Shown piece after piece: positions 24,807 to 33,032 of a DNA stretch of 41,150 nucleotides (positions are counted from its first letter, which is position 1; each line of letters opens with the position of its first letter). Origin of the DNA: an uncultured Verrucomicrobiota bacterium. Its GTDB lineage: Bacteria > Verrucomicrobiota > Kiritimatiellia > CAJWTS01. The stretch covers positions 1-41,150 of the forward strand of contig CAJWTS010000035.1 in NCBI GenBank assembly GCA_913047795.1, in the 5' to 3' direction. A program made the translations under genes and the position numbers. The notes below the pieces were generated by a model. The model searched no databases and had not been told where the DNA came from. It saw only the letters and a program-made list of their open reading frames with translations.

Positions 24807-25188
24807 AACTATTTCTCCAGTTAAGTTGAATGTTCATTGCGATGTGACAGCCGGCACGATGCTCGCCTGATGCCGATAGGTTTCCTATAGAATTGAGGTG
24901 CATCCGTCAAGCCGCAGTGCAACCGCGTTGTCGTGCTGCCAGGCTCTAAAGTTTTGAGAAGTTGACGAAGATGCTGATCGCGTGGGTCTCTCCCCTTGCA
25001 TCCCATTCCAATCATGTCAAAATCAGCGACGCGGTGATGATCATGTGCGAATCATGGAGATGGAGGCGTACTTGGGCGAAGAAGACCTGGAAGTCGATGA
25101 TCTCTTCTGATCTTTCCGCTCAGTTTATCGGCACGAGGCGCAAGCCGTTCTCTGAATAGATCTTGTTGCGAGTGTCGGCGACCCTGCG
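24807..25188. other. 382-base intergenic region without a recognised gene
   Basis: It contains the promoter side of the cyclophilin gene and the 3' side of the PhyH gene on the same strand. A 19-codon acidic frame at 25054-25110 (MEMEAYLGEEDLEVDDLF) has no ribosome-binding site and is not accepted as a gene. Composition is slightly less GC-rich than the coding regions. No clear hairpin, repeat or RNA motif was seen. Confidence 0.5.
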
Positions 25189-26058
25189 TCATCGCGCCCG
25201 TGTCAGAACGCGTTTCGGAAGCTCGTACGTGTGGAACAGGTGCTTCTGCGCGTCATCGTATCGCTCCAGCGTCTGTTCAAGTATGTAGGGGTCTTGATCC
25301 ATCGTGGCGATGTTCTGCGACTTCAGCCAGTAGGGCCCATACCCCACGTGCAGCGTCTTGCGCACTTGTTCGGACAGGTTGGGCACGCCGCCGTGGCGCA
25401 GGTTTTCTGTAAAAAGTATCGCGTCGCCGGCTTTCACCTCGAGCGGCACCATGTTGGGCTCTTCGTGCGGCGCGCAGTGGTAGGGCGACGCGAAGTTCGA
25501 CTTGTGCGTACCGGGTACAACGCAGAATGCGCCCTGGTCCGTGGATACGTCGTGCAGAAAATAGATGACCCGAATCATCATGCAATCCATGCGTCCGTCG
25601 TAGAAACGGTAGCGATATTTCGCGCCGAGCGGCCCGCCCATATGCGTTCCTGACAGGTTGCCCGGGTACCGGACCCGTAGTTCCGAATTGTTGATCGCGG
25701 GACGTTCCGATATCAGGGCCGTGACGTAAGGTTGGGTCCGCGCATGATTAACCAGGCAGTCGAACGCGGAATTCGCATTGAAGAAATCTTCAATGAGCAG
25801 GGATCGACCGTTAACCTGTTTCGCGGTGTCATCGCCGGAACGCCAATTGCAGCTAACATGATAGCCCAGTTCTTCGTCGCGGTGATAGGCCACGCCCCGC
25901 AGTGCTGTGACACGGGGTGGGTCCTCGAGGTGATCCTCGGCATGTTCGGTGAGAACCTCAGCAGCCTTGGCCAGGGATGCCGTTTCATCCGTCGCCAGCA
26001 GCTGCGGGATCACCAGGTAACCGTTGAGATCAAATGTGTATTGCTCGGTCTCGGTCAT
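25189..26058 (-). CDS. PhyH-like protein with an HxG instead of HxD iron motif
   Basis: A 289-residue member of the phytanoyl-CoA dioxygenase superfamily: FDLNGYLVIPQLL start, VIYFLHDVSTDQGAFCVVPG (about 164-183) with GTHKSNF, and the distal iron ligand His 222 in NLRHGGVP with Arg 233 beyond it. The expected first motif is GTHMGGP: His 139, Met 140, Gly 141, so the carboxylate ligand of the facial triad is missing. In Fe/2-oxoglutarate halogenases (SyrB2, WelO5) the same position is Ala or Gly to admit chloride. A branch of bacterial PhyH proteins with a 'HGG' motif exists, so this may be the norm for the branch rather than a new loss. Start ATG 26058; upstream gap is 150 bases, divergent from the lactonase remnant. 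Confidence 0.8.
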   Translation of the reverse strand: MTETEQYTFDLNGYLVIPQLLATDETASLAKAAEVLTEHAEDHLEDPPRVTALRGVAYHRDEELGYHVSCNWRSGDDTAKQVNGRSLLIEDFFNANSAFDCLVNHARTQPYVTALISERPAINNSELRVRYPGNLSGTHMGGPLGAKYRYRFYDGRMDCMMIRVIYFLHDVSTDQGAFCVVPGTHKSNFASPYHCAPHEEPNMVPLEVKAGDAILFTENLRHGGVPNLSEQVRKTLHVGYGPYWLKSQNIATMDQDPYILEQTLERYDDAQKHLFHTYELPKRVLTRAR

Positions 26059-26208
26059 TCTGTCCAGTCGGCAGGTACTTTCCGCATCGGCTGAGTATCA
26101 ATAATTTCGAGAGGGTATTCCAGTATGTCTTTGCCGGCATCACGATCGGATCAATTTGGCGTTTCGCGCCATCATCGCATGTTGTAATGTGCTCCGCCGG
26201 AAATACCG

Positions 26209-26508
26209 ATGAATGCTCTTCTCTACATTATTTGCTTTGCGGGCGATACAGCCCCGGGTGTGCACGCATGCCGGTTCGACACCGAGACCGGCACCCTCAC
26301 GCTGGACGGCACGGTCGGCGCTTTTGCAATCGATCAGGCAAGTGGTGCCTTGCGCTATCTCAATCGTCGCCCCGCGCGTGGCAAAGTGCCCTGCTATGTC
26401 GACGTCTCCGCCGAGGGCCGCTTCGTGTTCGTGGCGAACTTCTCAAGTGGAACCCTGGGCGTGCTGCCGCTCGCGCCCGTGTGCTTTGTGTTTGTGCCGC
26501 CTAAGTAG
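26209..26508 (+). pseudogene. Lactonase (6-phosphogluconolactonase-type beta-propeller) remnant with internal deletion
   Basis: The 99-codon frame begins like a lactonase-family propeller (LLYIICFAGDTAPGVHACRF, then DTETGTLTLDGTVG), but at residue ~36 jumps directly to the segment normally found some 40-50 residues later (AFAIDQASGALRYLNRRPAR) and on to CYVDVSAEGRFVFVANFSSG. It then ends at a stop after VLPL and a few residues, where a real member continues for 230 more. Thus one in-frame internal deletion and a large 3' truncation are visible. The PhyH gene begins 15 bases later. An active enzyme is excluded; the frame may persist as a leader cistron. Confidence 0.65.
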
Positions 26509-26523
26509 GGCACGTGAGATTGA

Positions 26524-27291
26524 ATGACGCCGTGCGAACAGTTTGAACGAGATGGCTACCTGTCGCCTATTGACGCTCTGGACGTGGCGGAAGTGGCTGA
26601 GCTGCGCGCGGCCTTCGATGATCTCGAGGCGCGTATCGGGAAGGAGGCGGCCCAGATCGGACTTGCCGGCAAGGAGCGCGAGATTCCGTTCCTCTGGAAG
26701 TTCGCAACGCATGCTGGAATCCTCGATGCGGTTGAACAGGTTGCCGGACCGGACCTGCTCCTGATCGCCACGCATATCTTTTGCAAGTACCCCTCCGCCG
26801 AGATGGGCGGGGAATCGTTCGTGGCCTGGCATCAGGATGTAACCTACTGGGGTCTTGAGCCGCCCAAAGCCTTTACGGCCTGGCTGGCGATCGATGATGC
26901 GGACGAAGACAACGGTGCGATGTTGATCTTGCCGCGAAGTCATCATCTCGGAATTCTTAACCACGGCAAAAGCGAGACGCAGGGCAATCTGCTTTCCGTG
27001 AACCAGGCCATCGCGGAAGATGAACTCGATCCGGAAAGCGCCGTGACGATCACGCTGAACGCGGGCCAGATATCGCTGCATCATGGCCAGGTTGTGCACG
27101 GGTCGAAGCCCAACTGCTCGTCGCGACGACGCTGCGGCATGACCATTCGTTTCACAACGCCCGAGGTCCGATGGGTGGGTGACCCAGACCAGAAAGTCGG
27201 CTGGCAGCCCGTGCTGGTTCGCGGTCAGGATAACTACGGGAATCATCCGCTGTTACAGGTGCCTGATTTCGCCCAGGCACGTTCCAGCTGA
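26524..27291 (+). CDS. Phytanoyl-CoA dioxygenase (PhyH)-like oxygenase
   Basis: A 255-residue oxygenase with canonical ligands: His 103 and Asp 105 in AWHQDVTYWG, His 192 in VVHGSKPN and an Arg cluster 201-203 followed by MTIRF. The DEDNGAMLILPRSHH segment is the usual PGSH turn in altered form. This AWHQD-YWG branch is related to ectoine-hydroxylase-like and chlorinating-enzyme neighbours but keeps the Asp. ATG 26524 lies behind a poor GGGCACGTG sequence, 15 bases after the lactonase remnant, so it may rely on that frame for translation. The DMT transporter follows 39 bases downstream, suggesting uptake or export of its substrate or product. Confidence 0.87.
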   Translation: MTPCEQFERDGYLSPIDALDVAEVAELRAAFDDLEARIGKEAAQIGLAGKEREIPFLWKFATHAGILDAVEQVAGPDLLLIATHIFCKYPSAEMGGESFVAWHQDVTYWGLEPPKAFTAWLAIDDADEDNGAMLILPRSHHLGILNHGKSETQGNLLSVNQAIAEDELDPESAVTITLNAGQISLHHGQVVHGSKPNCSSRRRCGMTIRFTTPEVRWVGDPDQKVGWQPVLVRGQDNYGNHPLLQVPDFAQARSS

Positions 27292-27330
27292 TCCTTGCGA
27301 AATACCGTCCGGCGGACACGCAGGTATTCA

Positions 27331-28176
27331 ATGCTTTATTACTGGATCCTGATTTTCAGCTCGGTGGGCTTTATGCAGACGCTGCGCTACGGGGAGCGGC
27401 ACGGTGGAAGCGTGCTGGGACTCGTGGCAGTGAATTACATGATCGCCACGATCGGTGTCGCGATGCTGGCCTTGTTGCGCGCGCAGGGTATCGGATGGGA
27501 TACGAGCGGAATCGCGATTGTCGGCGGGATGATGACGGGCACGGCGTATTATTTGCATCTGGTCATCCTGTTGGCTGCGTTCAAGCGCTCGGGCGTCGGT
27601 ATCGTTACCGCGGTCAACCAGTCCTCGAGCGTGGTGCCGTCGATCGTCGCCTGGGCCTGTTGGGGTGAAGCGATGACCGGCTACCGCTGGCTGGCTCTGG
27701 CCATCATACCGGCTGCGATGTTTTTGATGCGCCCGGTAGGTAAGGCCTGCGAACCGATGGGGTTCAAAGCGGAGCTGCTGCTGATTGGCTGTTTGTTGTT
27801 CGCGGGCCTGATTGCGACATTGTTCAAAGCGGCCGATGTATATCTGGACGCCACGCAAAAGGAGACGTACAAGATTGCGCTCTTCGCAACGGCCTCTGTG
27901 TGGACCGGTTTGACCGCCGTCATCAGGCGGATTCCTCTGTCGCGGCCGGATGTTGCGACGGGAGTCCTGCTCGGCGTGTTCAATATACTGACCCTGATCT
28001 CGATCCTGTTGGCGCTGACGGTGGTTCCGGCCGTGATCCTTTATCCCACTTCCGGATGCCTGATGCTCTGTCTCAACGTGATGCTGGGGTATTGGATTTG
28101 GAAGGAGACGCTCTCGAAGCGCCAGGTGTTGGGCTTGATCCTGGCGATCGGGGTTGTAATCCTCGCCGCAATATAG
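27331..28176 (+). CDS. EamA/DMT-superfamily transporter
   Basis: A 281-residue membrane protein with ten hydrophobic segments arranged as two five-helix repeats, as in the drug/metabolite transporter superfamily. The first repeat ends near VACWGEAMTGYRWLALAIIP and the second near VMLGYWIWKETLSKRQVLG; both carry the acidic-residue-plus-basic-cluster signature between helices 4 and 5 of each half (the 'E.....W.G..li' EamA pattern). The frame could open at 27295, but the added 12 basic residues have no support; ATG 27331 with CAGGT upstream begins MLYYWILIFSSV. It is likely co-transcribed with the PhyH gene before it. Confidence 0.8.
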   Translation: MLYYWILIFSSVGFMQTLRYGERHGGSVLGLVAVNYMIATIGVAMLALLRAQGIGWDTSGIAIVGGMMTGTAYYLHLVILLAAFKRSGVGIVTAVNQSSSVVPSIVAWACWGEAMTGYRWLALAIIPAAMFLMRPVGKACEPMGFKAELLLIGCLLFAGLIATLFKAADVYLDATQKETYKIALFATASVWTGLTAVIRRIPLSRPDVATGVLLGVFNILTLISILLALTVVPAVILYPTSGCLMLCLNVMLGYWIWKETLSKRQVLGLILAIGVVILAAI

Positions 28177-28320
28177 CGTTTGTAGATTGACGGCGAGAAT
28201 TGATCGAGGACGTGAAATCCTGATTCGCCCGGGGCTCTCGCCAGAAATGGCCAAATGCGGGAGACCGCCCCACCCATCATGAACCTGCCGATGCCTTTCG
28301 ATTTGCCGAAAGGCTGTCGT

Positions 28321-29643
28321 TCAGTCCCGAACCCGCGCCGCCCAGACTTGGAGCAAGCCCGCTTCGTTGCAGGACTGGAAAACGGCCCACTTGCTATCGC
28401 GTGTCACATGCGCATTGCTTTCCAGTCGCATGGTTTCACGCTTCAGCTTCGCGCGGCTGCGGAACTTGCACAGGGGCCGTGTTTTCACGACCTTGTCCGG
28501 TTCTCTCGCGATGGCCTCGCGCATGGCCGCCTTGTCGCTGAGCTCGAGTCCCTCCCCCCAGAGCGATTCGTCGGGGAGTTCGTAAATCCAGATGGTTTCC
28601 CCAGGGGAGTCCTGGTTGATGCCATCCCAGGACCAGGGATTGTCCCCCGAACCAGATTCGCCGACCTCCTGCATGCGCTCGGCATCGGCGGTACAGAAAT
28701 TGAACCCATCACCGATAATGAAACTTTCATCGGGTGCGGGGGCTGCATGAATGGAAAGACCGATATCCGGCGGGCAAATGTAGCGCGTGCTGGTTTCGGA
28801 CTCCAGATCCGATACGTAGACGGCGTGCAGATCGCCGGCGGGCATGTGTGAGTAAACACGTGTTCCGTTCGCGCTCCAGTGCTCGTGCGTCCCCTGCGAA
28901 CGCATGGATCCCTGCAGGTTCAGCCAATCCTGTTGATCGAAGTCGAAGATATGCTGGCGCTGGTAGTTGGCAGGCTTTGGATAGCGTTCGGTCCAAATGA
29001 ATCCCTCCTGGCTGCACATGAAGAGATGCGGGTGAACCGGATTCGGATTGCAGTGCCCGAGCCACCAGTCTGTCTCGAAGACGACCTCCGTGCCGCCGCC
29101 GAACAGGTCGACGCGATACATCAGGTTCCGGGCGGATGAAGATCCCAGCATGGCAATCTGCTCGGTCTGACTCGTTCCCTCGGGCATCTCCAGGGTGGAC
29201 AGGTGGGCGAAGATGTAGCGATCGTCGGCGCTACACTCTGCGTAGCCCATGCCCGCCTGCTCGATACTCGGGAGGATGCGGCGTTGCTTTCCGGAGGCCA
29301 TGTCTATCTGTACGATCTCCGCATGGCCCTGCCTGTGATCAATCGCGTGAAGAAGACTCGACTGCGGGGAGAAGGCCACGTGTGACAGCGAAACGCGCTC
29401 GCTAAAATCGAGAACCTTTTCGGATTCTCCGCTTTTCAGATCAACACACCACATCGACGGTGGGTCACGACCCTCCGGATCCTCCCCGATCAGCACCATC
29501 CAGCGCCCGTCCCTTGTAAACATGGTGGATCGGAAGTAGGGACTGCGAAAATGCAGCGGCAGGTCGGGCGAGATGCACACGACATCCGTTCCCGTCTCCC
29601 GGTCGTTCCAATGCTGTCTAGCCCAATTGAAGTGAATCTGCAT
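28321..29643 (-). CDS. Oligogalacturonate lyase-like beta-propeller protein
   Basis: A 440-residue seven-bladed propeller resembling oligogalacturonide lyase (Ogl, PL22 family), which splits unsaturated di- and oligogalacturonates in the cytosol after pectin depolymerisation. The metal-site region is recognisable: LGHCNPNPVHPHLFMCSQEG (about residues 196-215) and GTHEHWSANGTRVYSHM, corresponding to the His/Gln ligands of Ogl. No signal peptide is present, in line with Ogl. ATG 29643 (MQIHFNWARQHW) is preferred over 29664 because AAGGA lies eight bases upstream. It follows GH127 on the same strand after 220 bases containing a hairpin. Whether the substrate is oligogalacturonate itself is uncertain. 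Confidence 0.7.
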   Translation of the reverse strand: MQIHFNWARQHWNDRETGTDVVCISPDLPLHFRSPYFRSTMFTRDGRWMVLIGEDPEGRDPPSMWCVDLKSGESEKVLDFSERVSLSHVAFSPQSSLLHAIDHRQGHAEIVQIDMASGKQRRILPSIEQAGMGYAECSADDRYIFAHLSTLEMPEGTSQTEQIAMLGSSSARNLMYRVDLFGGGTEVVFETDWWLGHCNPNPVHPHLFMCSQEGFIWTERYPKPANYQRQHIFDFDQQDWLNLQGSMRSQGTHEHWSANGTRVYSHMPAGDLHAVYVSDLESETSTRYICPPDIGLSIHAAPAPDESFIIGDGFNFCTADAERMQEVGESGSGDNPWSWDGINQDSPGETIWIYELPDESLWGEGLELSDKAAMREAIAREPDKVVKTRPLCKFRSRAKLKRETMRLESNAHVTRDSKWAVFQSCNEAGLLQVWAARVRD

Positions 29644-29825
29644 GAAAGTCTTCCTTAATCTCATCTGACCCTAGACTACAACAAGGCCCACGAGGAACAC
29701 GATTTGATATGGTCGCCCAGATCAGGCTTAGCTGCCTCCAGTTCTTCAAGCCGTTCGCCCCCTGGTTTTGTGGCAGTAGTTCGCATGTCTTAACGCTACG
29801 AATCTTGCAGGCGATCGTCATCCAT

Positions 29826-29845
29826 CAGGAGAACGTTTTCTCCTG
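29826..29845 (-). terminator. Perfect 8-bp hairpin downstream of GH127
   Basis: CAGGAGAA (29826-29833), a four-base loop and TTCTCCTG (29838-29845) form an uninterrupted stem, extendable by a G-T wobble and an A-T pair. It lies 18 bases beyond the GH127 stop and 180 bases ahead of the lyase-like gene. The minus-strand tail lacks a T-run, so it may attenuate or protect the mRNA rather than terminate strongly. The rest of the 29665-29863 gap shows no gene. Confidence 0.4.
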
Positions 29846-29863
29846 GTTTCTGTTCGCAGTGCA

Positions 29864-31768
29864 TCAGAGTCGCGCGCTACGCAACGGATTCTCTTTCGAG
29901 AATCTGCCGCTCGGTGTGCCGCTGATCTTGAGCCAGGACTTGTAGGGCGAACCGGCCTGTCCGGCACTGCCGAAGTCGCAGAGACTTAGCTTGCGACCCT
30001 TGTCGTCGCGATACTCGAAGAGCATGATCGGCGCCATCTTGCCCTTCCACCGCACGCGTCGGCGCTTGAGTGTGCGCGCGTCAAGCCGCGGCAGGTCGTC
30101 CGGGTCGACCTTGTTGAATCGCCGGTCATAGGTCATCAGCACAGGACCACGATACATCGAGACGCCGCCCTTGCATTCCTGTTCGCCGGTCCAGAAGTGT
30201 TCCGACATGTCCAGCTGCAGTTCAATGCGGTCGCCCTTCTTCCACTTGCGGTCGATTGCGAGATAGGTGCCGGGCGCAACGCCCTTGATGCGCTCGCCGT
30301 TAACGGAGACGCGGGATCGGGCCGACCAGTAGGGGATGCGTAGCTTCAATGTGAAGCGTGTTGCGCGCGTTGGATGAACGGTCAGCTTGATGTTGCCCTC
30401 GACGGGATAGGTCGTCTCTTGTACGAGCTTGATCTTACGATCGGGGATCCATGTGGTCGTGATGCTGCCCGGGCCATAGTAGTTTAAGACGAGTGCGTCC
30501 TCCGCGTCGCGCATCAGGGCCCAGTCGCTGATCATGCCGAGGCCGCGATGCCCGTTTACGCTGCAACAGTTCAGTTCGGGCGTACCCTCGCGCGCATGCA
30601 TTACGATCGCATGTATCGCCGCGACGCGCAGTCCGTCCATCGGTGTGTCGTACGTGACCCAGCGTCCCGACGGCGAGTGCAGTCCGACCACCGAATTCAG
30701 AGTTGAGAACTCGATTTCATCCGCGACGATTGAATTCCCTGTCAATCGGAGCATTTCGACACTCAACGCCAGCCAGGCGATTGTGCAGCAGGTTTCGATC
30801 GGCAGCTTCAGGTACGGATTTCCATGTGCGCGCTCGCCGCTGGTGAAGCCCCCGTTGTTATGCCGGTCGCCCTTGAGCAGGCTCCAGTAGATCTGCTCGA
30901 AAGCGTCGCGGTATCGCCGATCGCCGGTGCCATAGTAGAGTCCAGGCAGCGCCATGAGCGTATGCAGGGTTTCCCAGCGCGGCTGCCCACATTCGTGAAA
31001 ATCCTTGCCCGCGAGTGCCGCGTGCAGGTAGTCGCCGGCGATCGGGCCATGGGGGCTGTCTCCGGCTTGCTCGTTCATGGTCTGCTCCGCAAGTTGCAGG
31101 TAACGGCGCGTGCGCGTCTTCGCATGGAGTACGCATAGTGCGTGAGTGGGGGAGAGATTGGTATGAGGTTGATCGCCGGTATTAGCGAGGGTCTTTTCCG
31201 TTCCGAGGAATGTACGGCAAAGCAGGTCGGCCATGCGCCGCGCGCCGCGCATGGCCGCCGCATCGCCGGTCTCCTCGGCCCAGAGCATCAACGCCAGCAT
31301 GATGTGATAATGACCCCAGGCATCCCAGGTGCCGCGGCTCTGCGCGTGCCCCATCTGGCTCTCGGTCTCCTTGGATACGCCGATCACGCCCCAAAACCCG
31401 CCGGCGCTGCTGTTCGGCGCGCTGCCCGTCAGGTGCGAGCCCGCCTGCCATGGCCCGAGATAACCGTCGGCATCCTGCAGGGCGAGCAGGTCCCCGACGA
31501 AATCGGCAAGTACAGCCTTGAGTGATGCGTCCTGCGTCAGGCGTAGGACCTGCACGGCGCCGGTCAGGTACTTTCCGGGAAACTCACCGGCGAAGGCCAC
31601 GATGTTGCGCATCGGTTGCCTGTCGCGGTCACGGAACATCTCGAGCATGCCGGGGTTCGCCTCGGGAGCCACCTTGATCCATTGCTCCGTGATGCGTTCG
31701 AGATATTGGCCCAACCATCCGTCGAGTGCATACTCGGTTCCGAGAACGCGGTCAGCTTCCGGTGTCAT
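29864..31768 (-). CDS. GH127-type beta-L-arabinofuranosidase-like glycoside hydrolase
   Basis: A 634-residue protein with the GH127 (formerly DUF1680) plan: an (alpha/alpha)6 barrel over residues ~1-420 and C-terminal beta-sandwiches. The active-site elements of HypBA1-like enzymes appear: IETCCTI with Glu 325 and Cys 327-328, and ELNCCSVNGHRG with Cys 401-402, the zinc-cysteine cluster where one Cys acts as nucleophile. WDAWGHYHIMLALM and PIETCC-adjacent helices are also typical. It likely cleaves L-arabinofuranosides or related residues of pectin side chains in the cytosol, as no signal peptide is visible. The ATG overlaps the upstream propeller gene's stop as ATGA (31768-31765), so the two are coupled. 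Confidence 0.85.
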   Translation of the reverse strand: MTPEADRVLGTEYALDGWLGQYLERITEQWIKVAPEANPGMLEMFRDRDRQPMRNIVAFAGEFPGKYLTGAVQVLRLTQDASLKAVLADFVGDLLALQDADGYLGPWQAGSHLTGSAPNSSAGGFWGVIGVSKETESQMGHAQSRGTWDAWGHYHIMLALMLWAEETGDAAAMRGARRMADLLCRTFLGTEKTLANTGDQPHTNLSPTHALCVLHAKTRTRRYLQLAEQTMNEQAGDSPHGPIAGDYLHAALAGKDFHECGQPRWETLHTLMALPGLYYGTGDRRYRDAFEQIYWSLLKGDRHNNGGFTSGERAHGNPYLKLPIETCCTIAWLALSVEMLRLTGNSIVADEIEFSTLNSVVGLHSPSGRWVTYDTPMDGLRVAAIHAIVMHAREGTPELNCCSVNGHRGLGMISDWALMRDAEDALVLNYYGPGSITTTWIPDRKIKLVQETTYPVEGNIKLTVHPTRATRFTLKLRIPYWSARSRVSVNGERIKGVAPGTYLAIDRKWKKGDRIELQLDMSEHFWTGEQECKGGVSMYRGPVLMTYDRRFNKVDPDDLPRLDARTLKRRRVRWKGKMAPIMLFEYRDDKGRKLSLCDFGSAGQAGSPYKSWLKISGTPSGRFSKENPLRSARL

Positions 31769-32937
31769 AGCGATAGGCCAGAGATTTCCCAGAGATAGCT
31801 GCTCCGAAGCGGCACGTCGTTTTCGCCGGCGTAGAGCGTGCCGTCGTCACAGAGCGCGAGGTCGTGAATCTGCCAGGCGTTCACGTCGATCTCCGGGTCG
31901 TAGACCCGGCCATGCACCGTAACGGCGCCGGACCCGACTTCGTACGAGAATAGTTCCGCCTCGCCGCCTTTGCCGGCAATGCCGAAGATGCGGCTCTCGC
32001 CGTCGGAGATCATGGCGGAAAGTCGCCGCAGCTTTGCTGAACCCGGCTGGGCGATGGTTTCAACTTCACCGCGGTCGGGATCTATTCGGCAGAACATGCC
32101 ATCGCGCGTTGAAGCGTAGACGGCGCCGTCCGGCCCGGTGACCGTGCTGTCCATCATGCCGGATTCACCCGCGCTTCCCGGTGCCGGAGGAAGCGTTGCG
32201 TCAAGAAATTGCACGGCGTCATCGTCCGGATGATAACGAAACAGCCGATAGGGATGCCGTCCCGCGCTGTGGCCCCAGGCGCGGTTTGGCGCCCACGCAC
32301 CCCAAAGCGTACCGTTTCGATCGACGGCAATGTTCTCGGCCTGCGTCAGGCCACCCCTGAAAAGATTCACACCTAAGTGGGCGAGGACTCGGGTCTCGCG
32401 CGTGTCGATATCGAATCGAAAGAGGTAATCGTGCAGGTAGGTCTGGCCATACAGGATTCCGCGCTCGCGATCGGCGACCAGGCTCTGGATGTAGAGGTTA
32501 GGCAACGGCCGGTCGACCATTTCGATCGTTTCGGTCTCCGGGTCAAATCGGACAATCGCGCCGCCCGGTGCATCGAAGTACTGCACGGAGTCGTGCAGCA
32601 TGGCTGTGGCTGCCCAGATGATACCGTCCCGGTCGTATAGTAGTGCGCGGTGAAATTTCGCGTCGTAACGATCGCCCACCGACTGAAAGTCCAAGCTGCG
32701 AAACGTGCGCGTCTCCCGGTCGAAGCAATGGAAAATGTCACCGCTGAAGGTGGCCACGCCGCACCAGATGACATTTCGCGTATCGTCGGCCAGTACGCCG
32801 TCGAAGGATATCCAGTTCTCGTGGTAGTCGCGGCCGGCCTCGGTCTCGAAAAAGTGGCGGTAGTCCCAGTCCGGGTCGACCGTTGAATGGAAGTCGGGGT
32901 AGTGCGAGTCCTTGAGCTTGAGCGCTTTTACATTCAT
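31765..32937 (-). CDS. Beta-propeller protein (SMP-30/quinoprotein-like), function unknown
   Basis: A 390-residue protein with about seven four-stranded repeats marked by 'G.iya....g.l..fdp...' sequences: YDRDGIIWAATAMLHDS, DRERGILYGQTYLHDYLFRF, DRNGTLWGAWAPN, GPDGAVYASTRDGMFCRIDP and DDGTLYAGEND. It resembles strictosidine-synthase/SMP-30 or quinoprotein-type propellers but has no family-specific catalytic motif that I can name. No signal peptide. ATG 32937 (MNVKALKLKDS) is chosen over 32967, as the extra ten residues are not conserved-looking. Its stop overlaps the GH127 start by four bases (ATGA), so it probably acts on the same sugar, for example as a lactonase or lyase. Confidence 0.6.
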   Translation of the reverse strand: MNVKALKLKDSHYPDFHSTVDPDWDYRHFFETEAGRDYHENWISFDGVLADDTRNVIWCGVATFSGDIFHCFDRETRTFRSLDFQSVGDRYDAKFHRALLYDRDGIIWAATAMLHDSVQYFDAPGGAIVRFDPETETIEMVDRPLPNLYIQSLVADRERGILYGQTYLHDYLFRFDIDTRETRVLAHLGVNLFRGGLTQAENIAVDRNGTLWGAWAPNRAWGHSAGRHPYRLFRYHPDDDAVQFLDATLPPAPGSAGESGMMDSTVTGPDGAVYASTRDGMFCRIDPDRGEVETIAQPGSAKLRRLSAMISDGESRIFGIAGKGGEAELFSYEVGSGAVTVHGRVYDPEIDVNAWQIHDLALCDDGTLYAGENDVPLRSSYLWEISGLSL

Positions 32938-33032
32938 CTTTTTCGACCTGAGATACAGGATCGACATGATTCACTAAGCGAGATCATCCTGTCGATTCTC
33001 TTCATCCTTTCCATGTGCCGATTGCGATGGGG

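Noticed and set aside
25054..25110. 19-codon acidic ORF in the cyclophilin-PhyH gap
   Set aside because: No ribosome-binding site, no coding neighbours on the plus strand and too short to judge.
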